Source: an uncultured Bacteroidales bacterium (GTDB taxonomy: Bacteria > Bacteroidota > Bacteroidia > Bacteroidales > WCHB1-69). From it: a DNA stretch of 64,000 nucleotides. Where the stretch lies: positions 1 to 64,000 of the forward strand of contig CAMHNQ010000011.1 in the NCBI GenBank assembly GCA_946186495.1, read 5' to 3'. The translations under genes and the position numbers were made by a program. The notes under the pieces were generated by a model, which saw only the letters and a list, made by a program, of their open reading frames with translations, was not told the origin of the DNA and made no database searches. Positions 1 to 8,933 of this stretch are shown piece by piece. How positions within the stretch are numbered: the stretch's first letter is position 1; every line of letters starts with the position of its first letter.

Positions 1-31
1 AACTCTTTGACGAAAATTTTTGGGTGTCCCA

Positions 32-906
32 ATGACGAAGTCAGGAAAAAATAAGAATAATAACTTTTGGTCTCATATTATGTGTCATATCAGTGGTTTT
101 CTCTTCTTGCACCACGCCTCCAAAGTCTGTTGAAGAAACCGAGAATCTTCGTTGGCCGGATTTCCTGCGCGATTGGGCGGCGGACTGCAATATTACCGAT
201 GCTCAACGACTGGCTGTCATTGACCAAATAGACTCCTTATATGTGCTTGTTGAAGACAGTACGTCGGATGATGGGCTTCTTTGCAACAAGTTGTGCGAAC
301 TACAAGGCATTATTTCCGATATGGTTGCGCATGACACCAACTTGTTTTTCTCGCTGATGATGCAGGCGACAGCGAGTAATATCTGGGGCATGATATATAG
401 AAATCCTTGGCTATTCGAGAAAAATTGTCCGTGCAATCTGCTGGAATATCTAGTGGCAGGTGCTCATTGGTTTACTTATAGCAGTGAAAATGAGGATATC
501 ATGCTACGGGCAATCTTGGCAGGCATGGGGACGTCATGTGGATCTTACGCTTACAAAGAAAGACGGATTCGAATGGACTGGGGCTGAGATGATTGTGTAT
601 AACCACATTGATACTGCCATAAACAATCTTCAAATTATTTTTGCCGACAGCTCAAACACTTTCTATAAAAATTTCACCGAGGAGGGTGGGTATATTGAGT
701 TGCCTACTGACAATGCTGGAATGAAAGTGCTGATGTTGTCACCTCCTATGTTGATGGAATCATTAGCTGCCGACTGCAGCATATACATATACTACGAGAC
801 GCCTCATGACACAGTAGAGATGATTGGATTTCCGCATTTGTTCTTCAAGGAGCAAATAGAGGATTGCCCCCGATTGAAGAAAGCTTTAGATCAAATAACG
901 CGGTAA
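32..906 (+). pseudogene. Lipoprotein gene interrupted by two apparent +1 frameshifts (A6 at 46-51, G4 at 527-530)
   Basis: ATG at 32 gives MTKSGK; removing one A continues as IRIITFGLILCVISVVFSSC (lipobox). ORF 93-587 continues into ORF 460-906 if one G is removed (ATG GGA CGT CAT GTG GAT = MGRHVD...). Confidence 0.65.
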
Positions 907-1023
907 ATTAGATGTTCTCCTATGTCACAGCGTTTTCCGTGTGTCATCTGATATTTGCGGTGGTGAATTTTGTGGGATGAGTATAATTTAAAGTTGTATT
1001 TTTGCACCCCAAAATACCTTGTT

Positions 1024-1407
1024 ATGACAGATTACAACAACCTTACCGGTCTCCGCCACAGCGAACAGATGGTGGTGGAGCACAAAGACACCGCCGCGGT
1101 CTATGGCTCCGGCGCGTTGGAGGTGTTCGCCACCCCCGCGATGATCGCCCTGATGGAGAAAACCTGCCTGATGGCCGTCTGCGACAAAATCGGCGAAGGC
1201 AACACCACCGTCGGCATCGCCGTCAATATCAAGCACTTGAAAGCCAGTCCTGTGGGCGCGACCGTCCGCTGCGAGGCCGAACTCACCGAGGTGGATCGCC
1301 GCCGTCTGGTCTTCTCCGTGAAATGCTACGAGGGCGAAACGCTGGTCGGCGAAGGCATCCACGAACGGTTCGTGGTGGATAGTGAAAAATTCATGTCCAA
1401 ATGGTAA
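1024..1407 (+). CDS. Thioesterase family (hotdog-fold) protein
   Basis: MTDYNNLTGLRHSEQMVVEHKDTAAVYGSGALEVFATPAMIALMEKTC...; preceded by TATTTTTG at 997. Confidence 0.8.
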   Translation: MTDYNNLTGLRHSEQMVVEHKDTAAVYGSGALEVFATPAMIALMEKTCLMAVCDKIGEGNTTVGIAVNIKHLKASPVGATVRCEAELTEVDRRRLVFSVKCYEGETLVGEGIHERFVVDSEKFMSKW

Positions 1408-2090
1408 ACGAAGAATGCCTTGTCTGCGGTGCCCCGTTGGAGTACCTGCAAGAAGATGAAATAATGGAATGTGCGCTGTGCCACAAAAAGATGGCAAGCC
1501 GGACACGTTGCGTGAAAGGCCATTTCGTGTGCGACGAGTGCCACACTTCCGGGATGGACTCGGTGATGGCCGTGTGCCTGCGTTCCAGATCCAAAGATCC
1601 CATCGAGATCATCAACCTGCTGATGTCGCAGCCGTTCTGCCATTTCCACGGACCTGAGCATCACGTGCTGGTCGGCTCCGCACTGCTCACGGCCTATCGA
1701 AACGCAGGCGGCGACATCCAATTGGAGGAGGCTTTGGTGGAGATGCAGAAGCGCGGAAAGGGCGTGCCGGGCGGCGCGTGCGGCTTCTGGGGCTCTTGCG
1801 GTGCGGGCATCAGCACGGGCATGTTCGTCTCCATCCTCTCCAAGGCCACCCCGCTCACCCAAGAGACGTGGGGTTTATCCAATCAGATGACCTCCAAGGC
1901 GTTGGATGCCATCGGGAAGGTGGGCGGACCACGGTGCTGCAAGCGCAATTCCTATCTCGCTATCCTTACCGCTATCGATTTCGTGAAGGAACATTTCGGG
2001 GTGCAAATGGAAAAACCTGCGGTCAAATGCGCTCGAAGCCACGACAACAACCAGTGCATCGGCGAACGGTGCCCGTTTCATTGCCAATAG
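1401..2090 (+). CDS. DUF5714-type cysteine-rich protein
   Basis: MVNEECLVCGAPLEYLQEDEIMECALCHKKM..., many CxxC pairs; overlaps the upstream gene by 7 bp. Confidence 0.75.
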   Translation: MVNEECLVCGAPLEYLQEDEIMECALCHKKMASRTRCVKGHFVCDECHTSGMDSVMAVCLRSRSKDPIEIINLLMSQPFCHFHGPEHHVLVGSALLTAYRNAGGDIQLEEALVEMQKRGKGVPGGACGFWGSCGAGISTGMFVSILSKATPLTQETWGLSNQMTSKALDAIGKVGGPRCCKRNSYLAILTAIDFVKEHFGVQMEKPAVKCARSHDNNQCIGERCPFHCQ

Positions 2091-2154
2091 TTTGTCCTTC
2101 CTTAATTGAATAAAACTGATAACCATTTGTTCGATAACGATTTCTATTGCTGTC

Positions 2155-2232
2155 CTGACGGAGAAGAAACTGCAGTGGAACCTTACCTACCGCGACGGCT
2201 ACCGACAATCATTTTTTCATTGCAGAGATTAA
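2155..2232 (+). pseudogene. C-terminal relic of a paralog of the secreted protein at 3087-3614
   Basis: LTEKKLQWNLTYRDGYRQSFFHCRD* compared with LTDHKLQWSFIYRDGHSDTWKFYRESSQK* in the downstream gene. Confidence 0.6.
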
Positions 2233-2420
2233 AAAAACGGACTGCCAAGATTTTTTTTGTCCATTTATTTTGGAGCTGGTTCAGGAATAATAAAAAGGAG
2301 AAAGTTGTTTTCTGAAAAAAATGTATCTTTGTGCAATGTGTAAGACTATGTTGTTTTATTTGTAAATTGTGTAATATAAATAGTTTACTTTTGACAAGAG
2401 TAAACCAAAATCCTTTTCCA

Positions 2421-3053
2421 ATGAAAAAGTCAAGTCTTTTTATCCTGTTTTTGGCAGCGGTTCAACTTTTTGCCCAAGGCACTCTCAGCGGGATTGTCAT
2501 CAGTCCTTATGGGGATGCAGAACACAAGGTTTCCGTGGAACTCTTCACCAATAGTGGTGACCGTTTTGATGACAAGATTGAAACAATGGTTGTCAAAACA
2601 CTGACAGATGAAGAGGGTTATTATCGGATAGAGGGTATTGTTCCGGGCAAGTATGCTGTCCGGTTCAATGAAAACAAGGCCGATAGCACTTGTGTGACAA
2701 TCACTGTGACTGACGTGAAAATTGCCGGGGGTGACGAGTCGTTGCACATGAGATTGGAACCACGCTGTTCTGCATTCGGACCACTTTTATGTATTCATAA
2801 AAAAGGAGCATATTCTCCCAAAATAAGAGTGCAGCTGAAAACACACGCTGAATACAAAGTGATGACGAAGGTTGAATTTGAGATTATTGCGAGCGGGGAA
2901 AAAAGTTATCGTTATACCAACGACGACTCCATTGTCACGCAATACTTCCCTGCCGGTACGGGTCGGGTGCGGGTGCGGGTTTACGAGCACCTGTGCGATA
3001 ATATGTGGCAACTGGTAAAGACGTACGTTGCAAAACCTCGCGTCACAAGGTGA
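2421..3053 (+). CDS. Secreted protein with carboxypeptidase-regulatory-like (SpaA/Cna-like) domain
   Basis: Signal peptide MKKSSLFILFLAAVQLFAQ; GTLSGIVISPYGDAEHKVSVELF...DEEGYYRIEGIVPGKYAVRF. Confidence 0.6.
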   Translation: MKKSSLFILFLAAVQLFAQGTLSGIVISPYGDAEHKVSVELFTNSGDRFDDKIETMVVKTLTDEEGYYRIEGIVPGKYAVRFNENKADSTCVTITVTDVKIAGGDESLHMRLEPRCSAFGPLLCIHKKGAYSPKIRVQLKTHAEYKVMTKVEFEIIASGEKSYRYTNDDSIVTQYFPAGTGRVRVRVYEHLCDNMWQLVKTYVAKPRVTR

Positions 3054-3086
3054 GGTTCTAACGGATAACAAATCAATAATTCAACA

Positions 3087-3614
3087 ATGAAGAATCTGAC
3101 AATCTTTTGCTCTATCGTTCTTATGACCGCGCGCATAAGTGGTTGTGTCTTTGCGCAATCCGCGAAAGTGCCAGGACACTATATCTATTTTCATGAATTT
3201 GCCTATGACTTGCAGGATGCTCATCTCGAAGTGCACGAGACCGGCACGATGGACTTCCACCCCGACGGCACCGCCCTCGACTCCGCGCGGCAGGTCTATA
3301 CCGCCACCCTTCAGGATGGCACGACAGTGACGTATGTATTCAACTACGTCAGTCCCAGCAAATGGCGCTTGGAAGGGGAGGATTTCTACTTCGCCGGCAT
3401 CAAGGAAAGTTTCCGGATGGAGTTGGTTGAAAGCGACAAAGAGAAAGAGGACGAACTGGCGCAGGAGATCCTCAAGGTCATCAGCGGCAGCATCGACTAC
3501 GAGTACAAATTCCATCTCGACACGCTGACGGACCATAAACTGCAGTGGAGCTTCATTTACCGCGACGGCCACAGCGACACGTGGAAGTTCTATCGGGAAT
3601 CTTCGCAAAAATAA
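3087..3614 (+). CDS. Secreted hypothetical protein
   Basis: ORF with N-terminal signal-like sequence; no family recognised. Confidence 0.6.
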   Translation: MKNLTIFCSIVLMTARISGCVFAQSAKVPGHYIYFHEFAYDLQDAHLEVHETGTMDFHPDGTALDSARQVYTATLQDGTTVTYVFNYVSPSKWRLEGEDFYFAGIKESFRMELVESDKEKEDELAQEILKVISGSIDYEYKFHLDTLTDHKLQWSFIYRDGHSDTWKFYRESSQK

Positions 3615-3626
3615 AACACCGAGATT

Positions 3627-4100
3627 ATGGAAAACATCAAAATTTATCATTCTTATGGGAAAAGCCCTATCGTCGCCGCAATTTGTTTTATTGTTGCCGG
3701 ACTTTGCAATTTGATTCTTTTGATTTTGGAAGGAAGGCATAACTGGATATCGTGGTTAATTGTTTTTTTACTTCTTGGCTTTGGATTGTATCAGGCATAT
3801 TTATACTGGAAAGAAAAGGTCAAAAAAACGCCGTTTTTGGAAGTTGCCGACGACAAGGTGACTGTGAAAAGCGCGAAAAGTTGGGAGATCTCTTTTTCAG
3901 AAGTGGAAGAGTTCTTCTTTACGGATATCACCAAACAGCTGATAGGAATCCGCTATAAAAATGATGAGATTCAGAAAACGAAAAACCATGGCATCGGAAA
4001 CAAGGATGAGATTTCTACCTACCGCTTGTCGATGAAACCCCAGGAACTCCTTGACCTGTTGAATCAACGATTGGAAGCCTACCGCAGCACGCACGCCTGA
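3627..4100 (+). CDS. Hypothetical membrane protein
   Basis: Two hydrophobic N-terminal helices; ORF 157 aa. Confidence 0.6.
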   Translation: MENIKIYHSYGKSPIVAAICFIVAGLCNLILLILEGRHNWISWLIVFLLLGFGLYQAYLYWKEKVKKTPFLEVADDKVTVKSAKSWEISFSEVEEFFFTDITKQLIGIRYKNDEIQKTKNHGIGNKDEISTYRLSMKPQELLDLLNQRLEAYRSTHA

Positions 4101-4181
4101 AATGCCTCGCCATTCGTGATGACCCTGTGTTAAAACAAAAATTATACTTTTGCCGAATATTAATTGTTTATATATCGAATT

Positions 4182-4883
4182 ATGAAAAACATTGTCATTC
4201 TGCTGTCTTTGAGCATCTTATTCTTCTGTTGCACAAAAGATTGGGGTACTCCCACCTCCCGAGACTATCCCGTCAATGCTCCTTTCACAGGGCTTGAGGC
4301 CAGCGGCGGCTTTCAGGTGACCATGAGCGACCAGGTGGAGGATGTGGTCGTTACCGTGGGTGAGCTTGCGCACGATAGGGTGGTGGTGAAAGTCGTTGAC
4401 GGCGAATTGCAAATCGGATTTAAGCCGAACACAAACTATAGCGGAAAGGCGACGGCAGTCATCCCGGCAGCCGTTCTTCGTAAACTGGATCTTAGCGGGG
4501 CCTCTTCGTTCACGGGCGACCTTAGAGGTGACGATGTGGACATTGAACTCTCCGGCGCGTCAACCTATCGGGGCACTGTTGAGGCCACTGAACTGGACAT
4601 TGACCTTTCGGGGGCTTCGGATGCCATTTTAAGCGGTGCCTGCCAGACCAAGATGGGGATAGACCTGAGCGGGGCCAGCACTCTGAAAGCGGCTAATCTT
4701 TCCGCCATGTCGGTGTTCGGGGAGATGAGTGGCGCCAGCGATGCCGATGTCACGGTCTGCTCTGATCTGAATGTGGAACTCAGCGGTGCCAGCACGCTCA
4801 CGTACGGGACCTCTTCTGAAGAGTGTCATCCCAATGTCAACTGCAGCACCTCTGGCGCGTCAACCGTCCAGCTACGCCCTTAG
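4182..4883 (+). CDS. Head GIN domain (DUF2807-type) lipoprotein
   Basis: Lipobox ILFFCC; repeated (D/E)LSGAS motifs of a beta-helix GIN domain; TACTTTTG at 4145. Confidence 0.85.
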   Translation: MKNIVILLSLSILFFCCTKDWGTPTSRDYPVNAPFTGLEASGGFQVTMSDQVEDVVVTVGELAHDRVVVKVVDGELQIGFKPNTNYSGKATAVIPAAVLRKLDLSGASSFTGDLRGDDVDIELSGASTYRGTVEATELDIDLSGASDAILSGACQTKMGIDLSGASTLKAANLSAMSVFGEMSGASDADVTVCSDLNVELSGASTLTYGTSSEECHPNVNCSTSGASTVQLRP

Positions 4884-4909
4884 CAAAACAGCTGTATTGT
4901 TATAGACCG

Positions 4910-5686
4910 ATGGACTTCCACCTTTACGGCATTCCCGAAAAACCGGCCCTCCTGCTGCTTCCCGGCTTGGGAGTCTCGCACGAGATTTTCCTTCCGCTAA
5001 TAGAATTGCTAAAGGTGGACTTCCGCATTATAACGGCGGATATTGACGGCTTTTTGCTCGGCAAGCCCTCCCGTTTCACCTCCGTCGATGACCAGGCCGC
5101 GCAGGCTATCCGCTATGTGCAGGAGAATCTCGCTGGGCGAATGGATGTCGCCTACGGACTCTCGTTGGGCGGGAAAATCCTCTCGCGGATGCTGGAACGC
5201 AACGAGATCGTCATCGACCACGCCATCATGGATGCTGCACCGCTGTTACCGCTGCCCAGGTGGACCGTGGGACCGCTTCGCCACTACCAGGCCCTCAACG
5301 TGTGGACCTGCTACCACTGGACCGGCTTCTGGCGCTGGGTATTCCACTCGCACTACTTCGATGTGCTGTTGGATGAGGTCAGGAAGGTCTATCCGTCGGG
5401 GAAGACCCGCGCGGTGTTGGATGGGTACAAGTCGGTATATGCCAGCAGATTGGAATCCATTCACGGAGCCGACATCCACTATTGGCACGGCACCAAGGAG
5501 GCCTTCGTCGCGAAGCCGCAGGTCAAACACTTGCTCTCGCTATGTCCCAATGCACACGTGGAGGTCTTCGAGAAGATGAACCACGGCCAGCTGCTGGTGG
5601 ACCACCCGGAGGAGGTGGCGCGGAGGATACGGGCGATGGTTTCTTTGCCAAGTTCCCAAACAAAAATCGGCCAAATTCCCAAGTGA
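4910..5686 (+). CDS. Alpha/beta hydrolase
   Basis: MDFHLYGIPEKPALLLLPGLGVSHEIF...YGLSLGGKIL (nucleophile-elbow-like GLSLGG). Confidence 0.8.
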   Translation: MDFHLYGIPEKPALLLLPGLGVSHEIFLPLIELLKVDFRIITADIDGFLLGKPSRFTSVDDQAAQAIRYVQENLAGRMDVAYGLSLGGKILSRMLERNEIVIDHAIMDAAPLLPLPRWTVGPLRHYQALNVWTCYHWTGFWRWVFHSHYFDVLLDEVRKVYPSGKTRAVLDGYKSVYASRLESIHGADIHYWHGTKEAFVAKPQVKHLLSLCPNAHVEVFEKMNHGQLLVDHPEEVARRIRAMVSLPSSQTKIGQIPK

Positions 5687-5760
5687 AATTACGCCAATTC
5701 GCCGAATGATTTTTCGCCAATTCGCCGAATAAATTTTCGCCAATTCGCCGAATGAATTGG
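5646..5760. repeat. 5 x 23-bp tandem repeat array
   Basis: gcca phases exactly at 5647, 5670, 5693, 5716 and 5739; last three units CGCCAATTCGCCGAATnAwttnn near-identical. Confidence 0.9.
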
Positions 5761-5768
5761 AAAAATGC

Positions 5769-5776
5769 TATTTTTG
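5769..5776 (+). promoter_or_regulatory. Bacteroidetes -7 box TATTTTTG
   Basis: TATTTTTGCACC upstream of ATG at 5795; expected -33 region falls in repeat unit 5. Confidence 0.6.
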
Positions 5777-5794
5777 CACCTTAAAAAAATAGCG

Positions 5795-7081
5795 ATGGAT
5801 ACTTACAAGCCTAGAGTTGTCGATGAATTGCTGAAAAGGAAATTGGCTGGCAAAGGTGCCGTACTGATTAAAGGTCCCAAATGGTGCGGAAAAACCACGT
5901 CAGCCGAGCAAATTGCAAAAAGCGTCCTTTATATGGGCGATACAAAGACAAGGGAACATAATATCAAATTAGCGAATGTTGATCCCCACCTGATTTTAGA
6001 CGGCCCAACTCCTAGGCTTATCGACGAATGGCAAGAAGCCCCAGTGTTATGGGACGCAGTTCGTTTTGAGGTGGATCATCGCAAGGGCCACGGACATTTT
6101 ATCCTTACTGGTTCTGTGGTTGTAAAAGACGGGGAGGATGGTAATCCTCAAATACAGCACTCTGGAACCGGACGTATCGGACGAATAGTCATGAGGCCGA
6201 TGAGTTTATGGGAATCAGGTGATTCGAACGGCATGGTCAGTCTGGCGGAATTGTTTGGAACGCCAGAGCGCATTGCCGGAAAATGTGAACTTAACTTACA
6301 AGACATAGCATTTTTAACATGCCGTGGCGGTTGGCCCGACACAATTGACATGGAAAAGGAAGTTGCTTTGGATCAAGCTTTTGATTATGTCGATGCGGTA
6401 GCCGAAACCGATATTTCAGCGGCGGACAATATCCGAAAGAATCCAGAGCAAGTGAGACGACTACTCCGCTCGTATGCACGACATCAGGGGGCACAAGCGG
6501 CTTTAACCACTTTGAGAGATGATATGAAAGCTAATGAATCGACATCTTTTAGTGAAGATACGGTAGCTACATATCTTAAAGCTTTGAACAAGATTTACGT
6601 CGTTGAGGACATGCCTGCGTGGAATCCCAATCTGCGTTCAAAAACAGCCATAAGGACTTCTGATAACCGGTATTTTGTTGACCCATCAATCGCCACAGCA
6701 GCATTAGGACTGGGTCCTAACGATTTGATTAACGATTTAAATACTTTTGGACTGATTTTTGAAACTTTGTGTGTTCGCGATTTGCGTGTTTTTGCTGATG
6801 CCCTTGACGGCAGGGTTTATCACTATCGTGACAAGGACAAGTTGGAATGCGATGCTGTTGTCCATCTTCGCAATGGCTCCTATGGTCTTGTCGAAATCAA
6901 ACTCGGCGGCGACCAACTGATTAACGAAGGTGCAGAGAGCCTGTTGAAACTCAACAAAAAAATTGACACTACAAAAATGAAATCGCCTGCCTTTATGATG
7001 GTTCTAACGGCAGTGGGCTCTTACGCCTTTAGAAGAGAAGACGGAATTTATGTGGTGCCCATAGGGTGCTTGAAGGGGTAA
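5795..7081 (+). CDS. AAA_14/DUF4143-type ATP-binding protein (#1)
   Basis: Walker A GPKWCGKTT, IDEW Walker B-like, C-terminal KDKLECDAVVHLRNGSYGLVEIKLGG (nuclease-fold-like). Confidence 0.85.
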   Translation: MDTYKPRVVDELLKRKLAGKGAVLIKGPKWCGKTTSAEQIAKSVLYMGDTKTREHNIKLANVDPHLILDGPTPRLIDEWQEAPVLWDAVRFEVDHRKGHGHFILTGSVVVKDGEDGNPQIQHSGTGRIGRIVMRPMSLWESGDSNGMVSLAELFGTPERIAGKCELNLQDIAFLTCRGGWPDTIDMEKEVALDQAFDYVDAVAETDISAADNIRKNPEQVRRLLRSYARHQGAQAALTTLRDDMKANESTSFSEDTVATYLKALNKIYVVEDMPAWNPNLRSKTAIRTSDNRYFVDPSIATAALGLGPNDLINDLNTFGLIFETLCVRDLRVFADALDGRVYHYRDKDKLECDAVVHLRNGSYGLVEIKLGGDQLINEGAESLLKLNKKIDTTKMKSPAFMMVLTAVGSYAFRREDGIYVVPIGCLKG

Positions 7082-7110
7082 TAATTGTTTTTATTCTATT
7101 TTCAAAAATT

Positions 7111-7197
7111 ATGAAACGACTTTCTTTCTTCCTCGCATTGCTGTCTCTTTCCGTCACGGTTGCCTATGCGCAAACTCGACATATTGTTTACTGGTAG
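7111..7197 (+). pseudogene. Orphan signal-peptide mini-ORF (28 aa)
   Basis: MKRLSFFLALLSLSVTVAYAQTRHIVYW*: complete signal peptide with no mature domain. Confidence 0.5.
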
Positions 7198-7206
7198 CAA
7201 CAAGCC

Positions 7207-7398
7207 ATGATTTTTGAAATGAGCCATAAAAATTCCGCCTCCAACACCATCTCCTTCCTCGAATCCCTACGCAACGAAAAGCAGCGGGCAGTGCTGATGC
7301 GGTTCTTCAATCCCGCATACGAAATGCCCCGTACCGCCCTTCGCTACGCCATCGAAAAGATGGATGACGAGGAACGGAGGATGTGGATGGAGAGGTAG
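7207..7398 (+). pseudogene. Internally deleted AlkD-like DNA alkylation repair protein
   Basis: N-part ISFLESLRNEKQRAVLMRFF joined to C-terminal signature EMPRTALRYAIEKMDDEERRMWMER; about 150+ aa of the middle missing. Confidence 0.7.
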
Positions 7399-7430
7399 AG
7401 AAGATGCACAAATCGTCACAGACTATCTAA

Positions 7431-8867
7431 TCAATAATACCGGATTTTGCAATGGCTGTATAATTTCCCTTTTTGGTAACTTCGCGTCCAGTTGCCATGC
7501 CGGTCATAGCGGTAACTGAACAATGTTTTATTATAGTCGAACGTGTCCAGCCGCTTCGAACAGCATCTGCCAAGTTCGTCACCCTGGGCGTTGAGCACGG
7601 TAGCGTCAAGAAAACCAAACCCTTGATATTCGTAATAGACGTTGCGCTCGTCATCATAAACGGTGACTTGGCAATGACTTACGGTATATCCGTCTCTGGA
7701 CTCAATCCAAAGCACTTCACGACCAAGACTGTCATATTGGAGTATGCTACATCCATTTCGAAAAGTTGCCAGACGCTCTCCTTCGGGGGAAAGCACCACG
7801 CGACAACTGGATGTAGCCATAGCAATGGTGTCGCAACCAGCCGCGAGCGAATTCCAAACCCGACCTTCAAAATGGAATTCCTGACAATGACAGGGGTCTG
7901 AAAAGCGGTAGAGCGTGACAGAGTGGAGCGTGTCGTTCCAATAGACAACTTCCCGTGAAACGTGGTTCTGGGTGTATTCATAGTGCTCGTCAACGTAAAC
8001 TTTCTGGCCATCTTGACGGATTCGATGATGCTGAAAGCGGGCAATGGTGCTGTCAGAATTAAAGCTGACTTTCACTTTTTCTTTGTCAACATACTTGATT
8101 GTCAAGCTTTTGACCCGTCCATTGGGATTGCGCCCGTAGTAGGCAACAGCGGATCTGACAAGCTCATCCTTTATGGGCGCCCGACGTGCTTCACGGTTCA
8201 GACTCTGCTCCATCAAGCGCAGATCTTCTGCAATCGAATCGCCAATGTTGCGCAAATAAATCCGAAATCCTGTCACGCTGTCGGCCACAAACGGAAGACG
8301 CAGAAACGCTTCGTTTTCTTCCTCGGACCAAGTGTCCACTTCACTATCGCAGCTATAACGCCACTCATACTCCCACCTTTCCTTTTCCTCTTGCCGATTT
8401 TTCTCATTCTCTTTCGCCCATTGTTTCTCCATTCGACGCTCTTTCTGCAGCATTTTCTGATAATTCACCTTCTCGTCCCGAATATAATGATAATAACAGC
8501 GCAAAATCACTCCTGACATATCATCTGGATGGTGGATTCCCTGTTCATCAAAGTAGGTCGCCAGACGGGAGCCACCCCAAAGTCCCCAATTGTTGCGTAT
8601 CCACATACCCAACGCGAGATGTGTCCTGGCCAAGAAATCCTTCTCCCCCACAGAAAGTATCCATTGCTTGTTTTCCGGTGTCAAAATGGAATCCAACTGT
8701 CGCATACAATCGGGCAAATCCACCGGAATATAGACCGTTTTCAACGAATCCACCTGTTGCTCAGTATTTTGCGCTAAACTAAACAGTGGAATTGCCGTCA
8801 TAAAAAGCAATATCCCCCAAAAAAACGACTGTGTAAAAAAATTGAGAAGTGGTGAATGGGTATTCAT
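7431..8867 (-). CDS. DUF6794-type secreted protein with YD-repeat-like C-terminus
   Basis: IPVDLPDCMRQLDSILTPENKQWIL...HLALGMWIRNNWGLWGGSRLATYFDEQGIHHPDDMSGVIL. Confidence 0.7.
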   Translation of the reverse strand: MNTHSPLLNFFTQSFFWGILLFMTAIPLFSLAQNTEQQVDSLKTVYIPVDLPDCMRQLDSILTPENKQWILSVGEKDFLARTHLALGMWIRNNWGLWGGSRLATYFDEQGIHHPDDMSGVILRCYYHYIRDEKVNYQKMLQKERRMEKQWAKENEKNRQEEKERWEYEWRYSCDSEVDTWSEEENEAFLRLPFVADSVTGFRIYLRNIGDSIAEDLRLMEQSLNREARRAPIKDELVRSAVAYYGRNPNGRVKSLTIKYVDKEKVKVSFNSDSTIARFQHHRIRQDGQKVYVDEHYEYTQNHVSREVVYWNDTLHSVTLYRFSDPCHCQEFHFEGRVWNSLAAGCDTIAMATSSCRVVLSPEGERLATFRNGCSILQYDSLGREVLWIESRDGYTVSHCQVTVYDDERNVYYEYQGFGFLDATVLNAQGDELGRCCSKRLDTFDYNKTLFSYRYDRHGNWTRSYQKGKLYSHCKIRYY

Positions 8868-8886
8868 CTTTCAATGATTTCGATCC

Positions 8887-8913
8887 GCAAAAGTACAAAA
8901 ATTGTACTTTTGC
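8887..8913. promoter_or_regulatory. Divergent back-to-back -7 boxes in a 12-bp inverted repeat
   Basis: GCAAAAGTACAA-AAA-TTGTACTTTTGC; TACTTTTG on + at 8905-8912 and on - at 8895-8888. Confidence 0.75.
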
Positions 8914-8933
8914 CACCTCAAAAAAATTCCGGG

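Noticed and set aside
5646-5760. Array considered as CRISPR
   Set aside because: Period is 23 bp with no 30-40 bp unique spacers and no cas genes; it is a contiguous tandem repeat.
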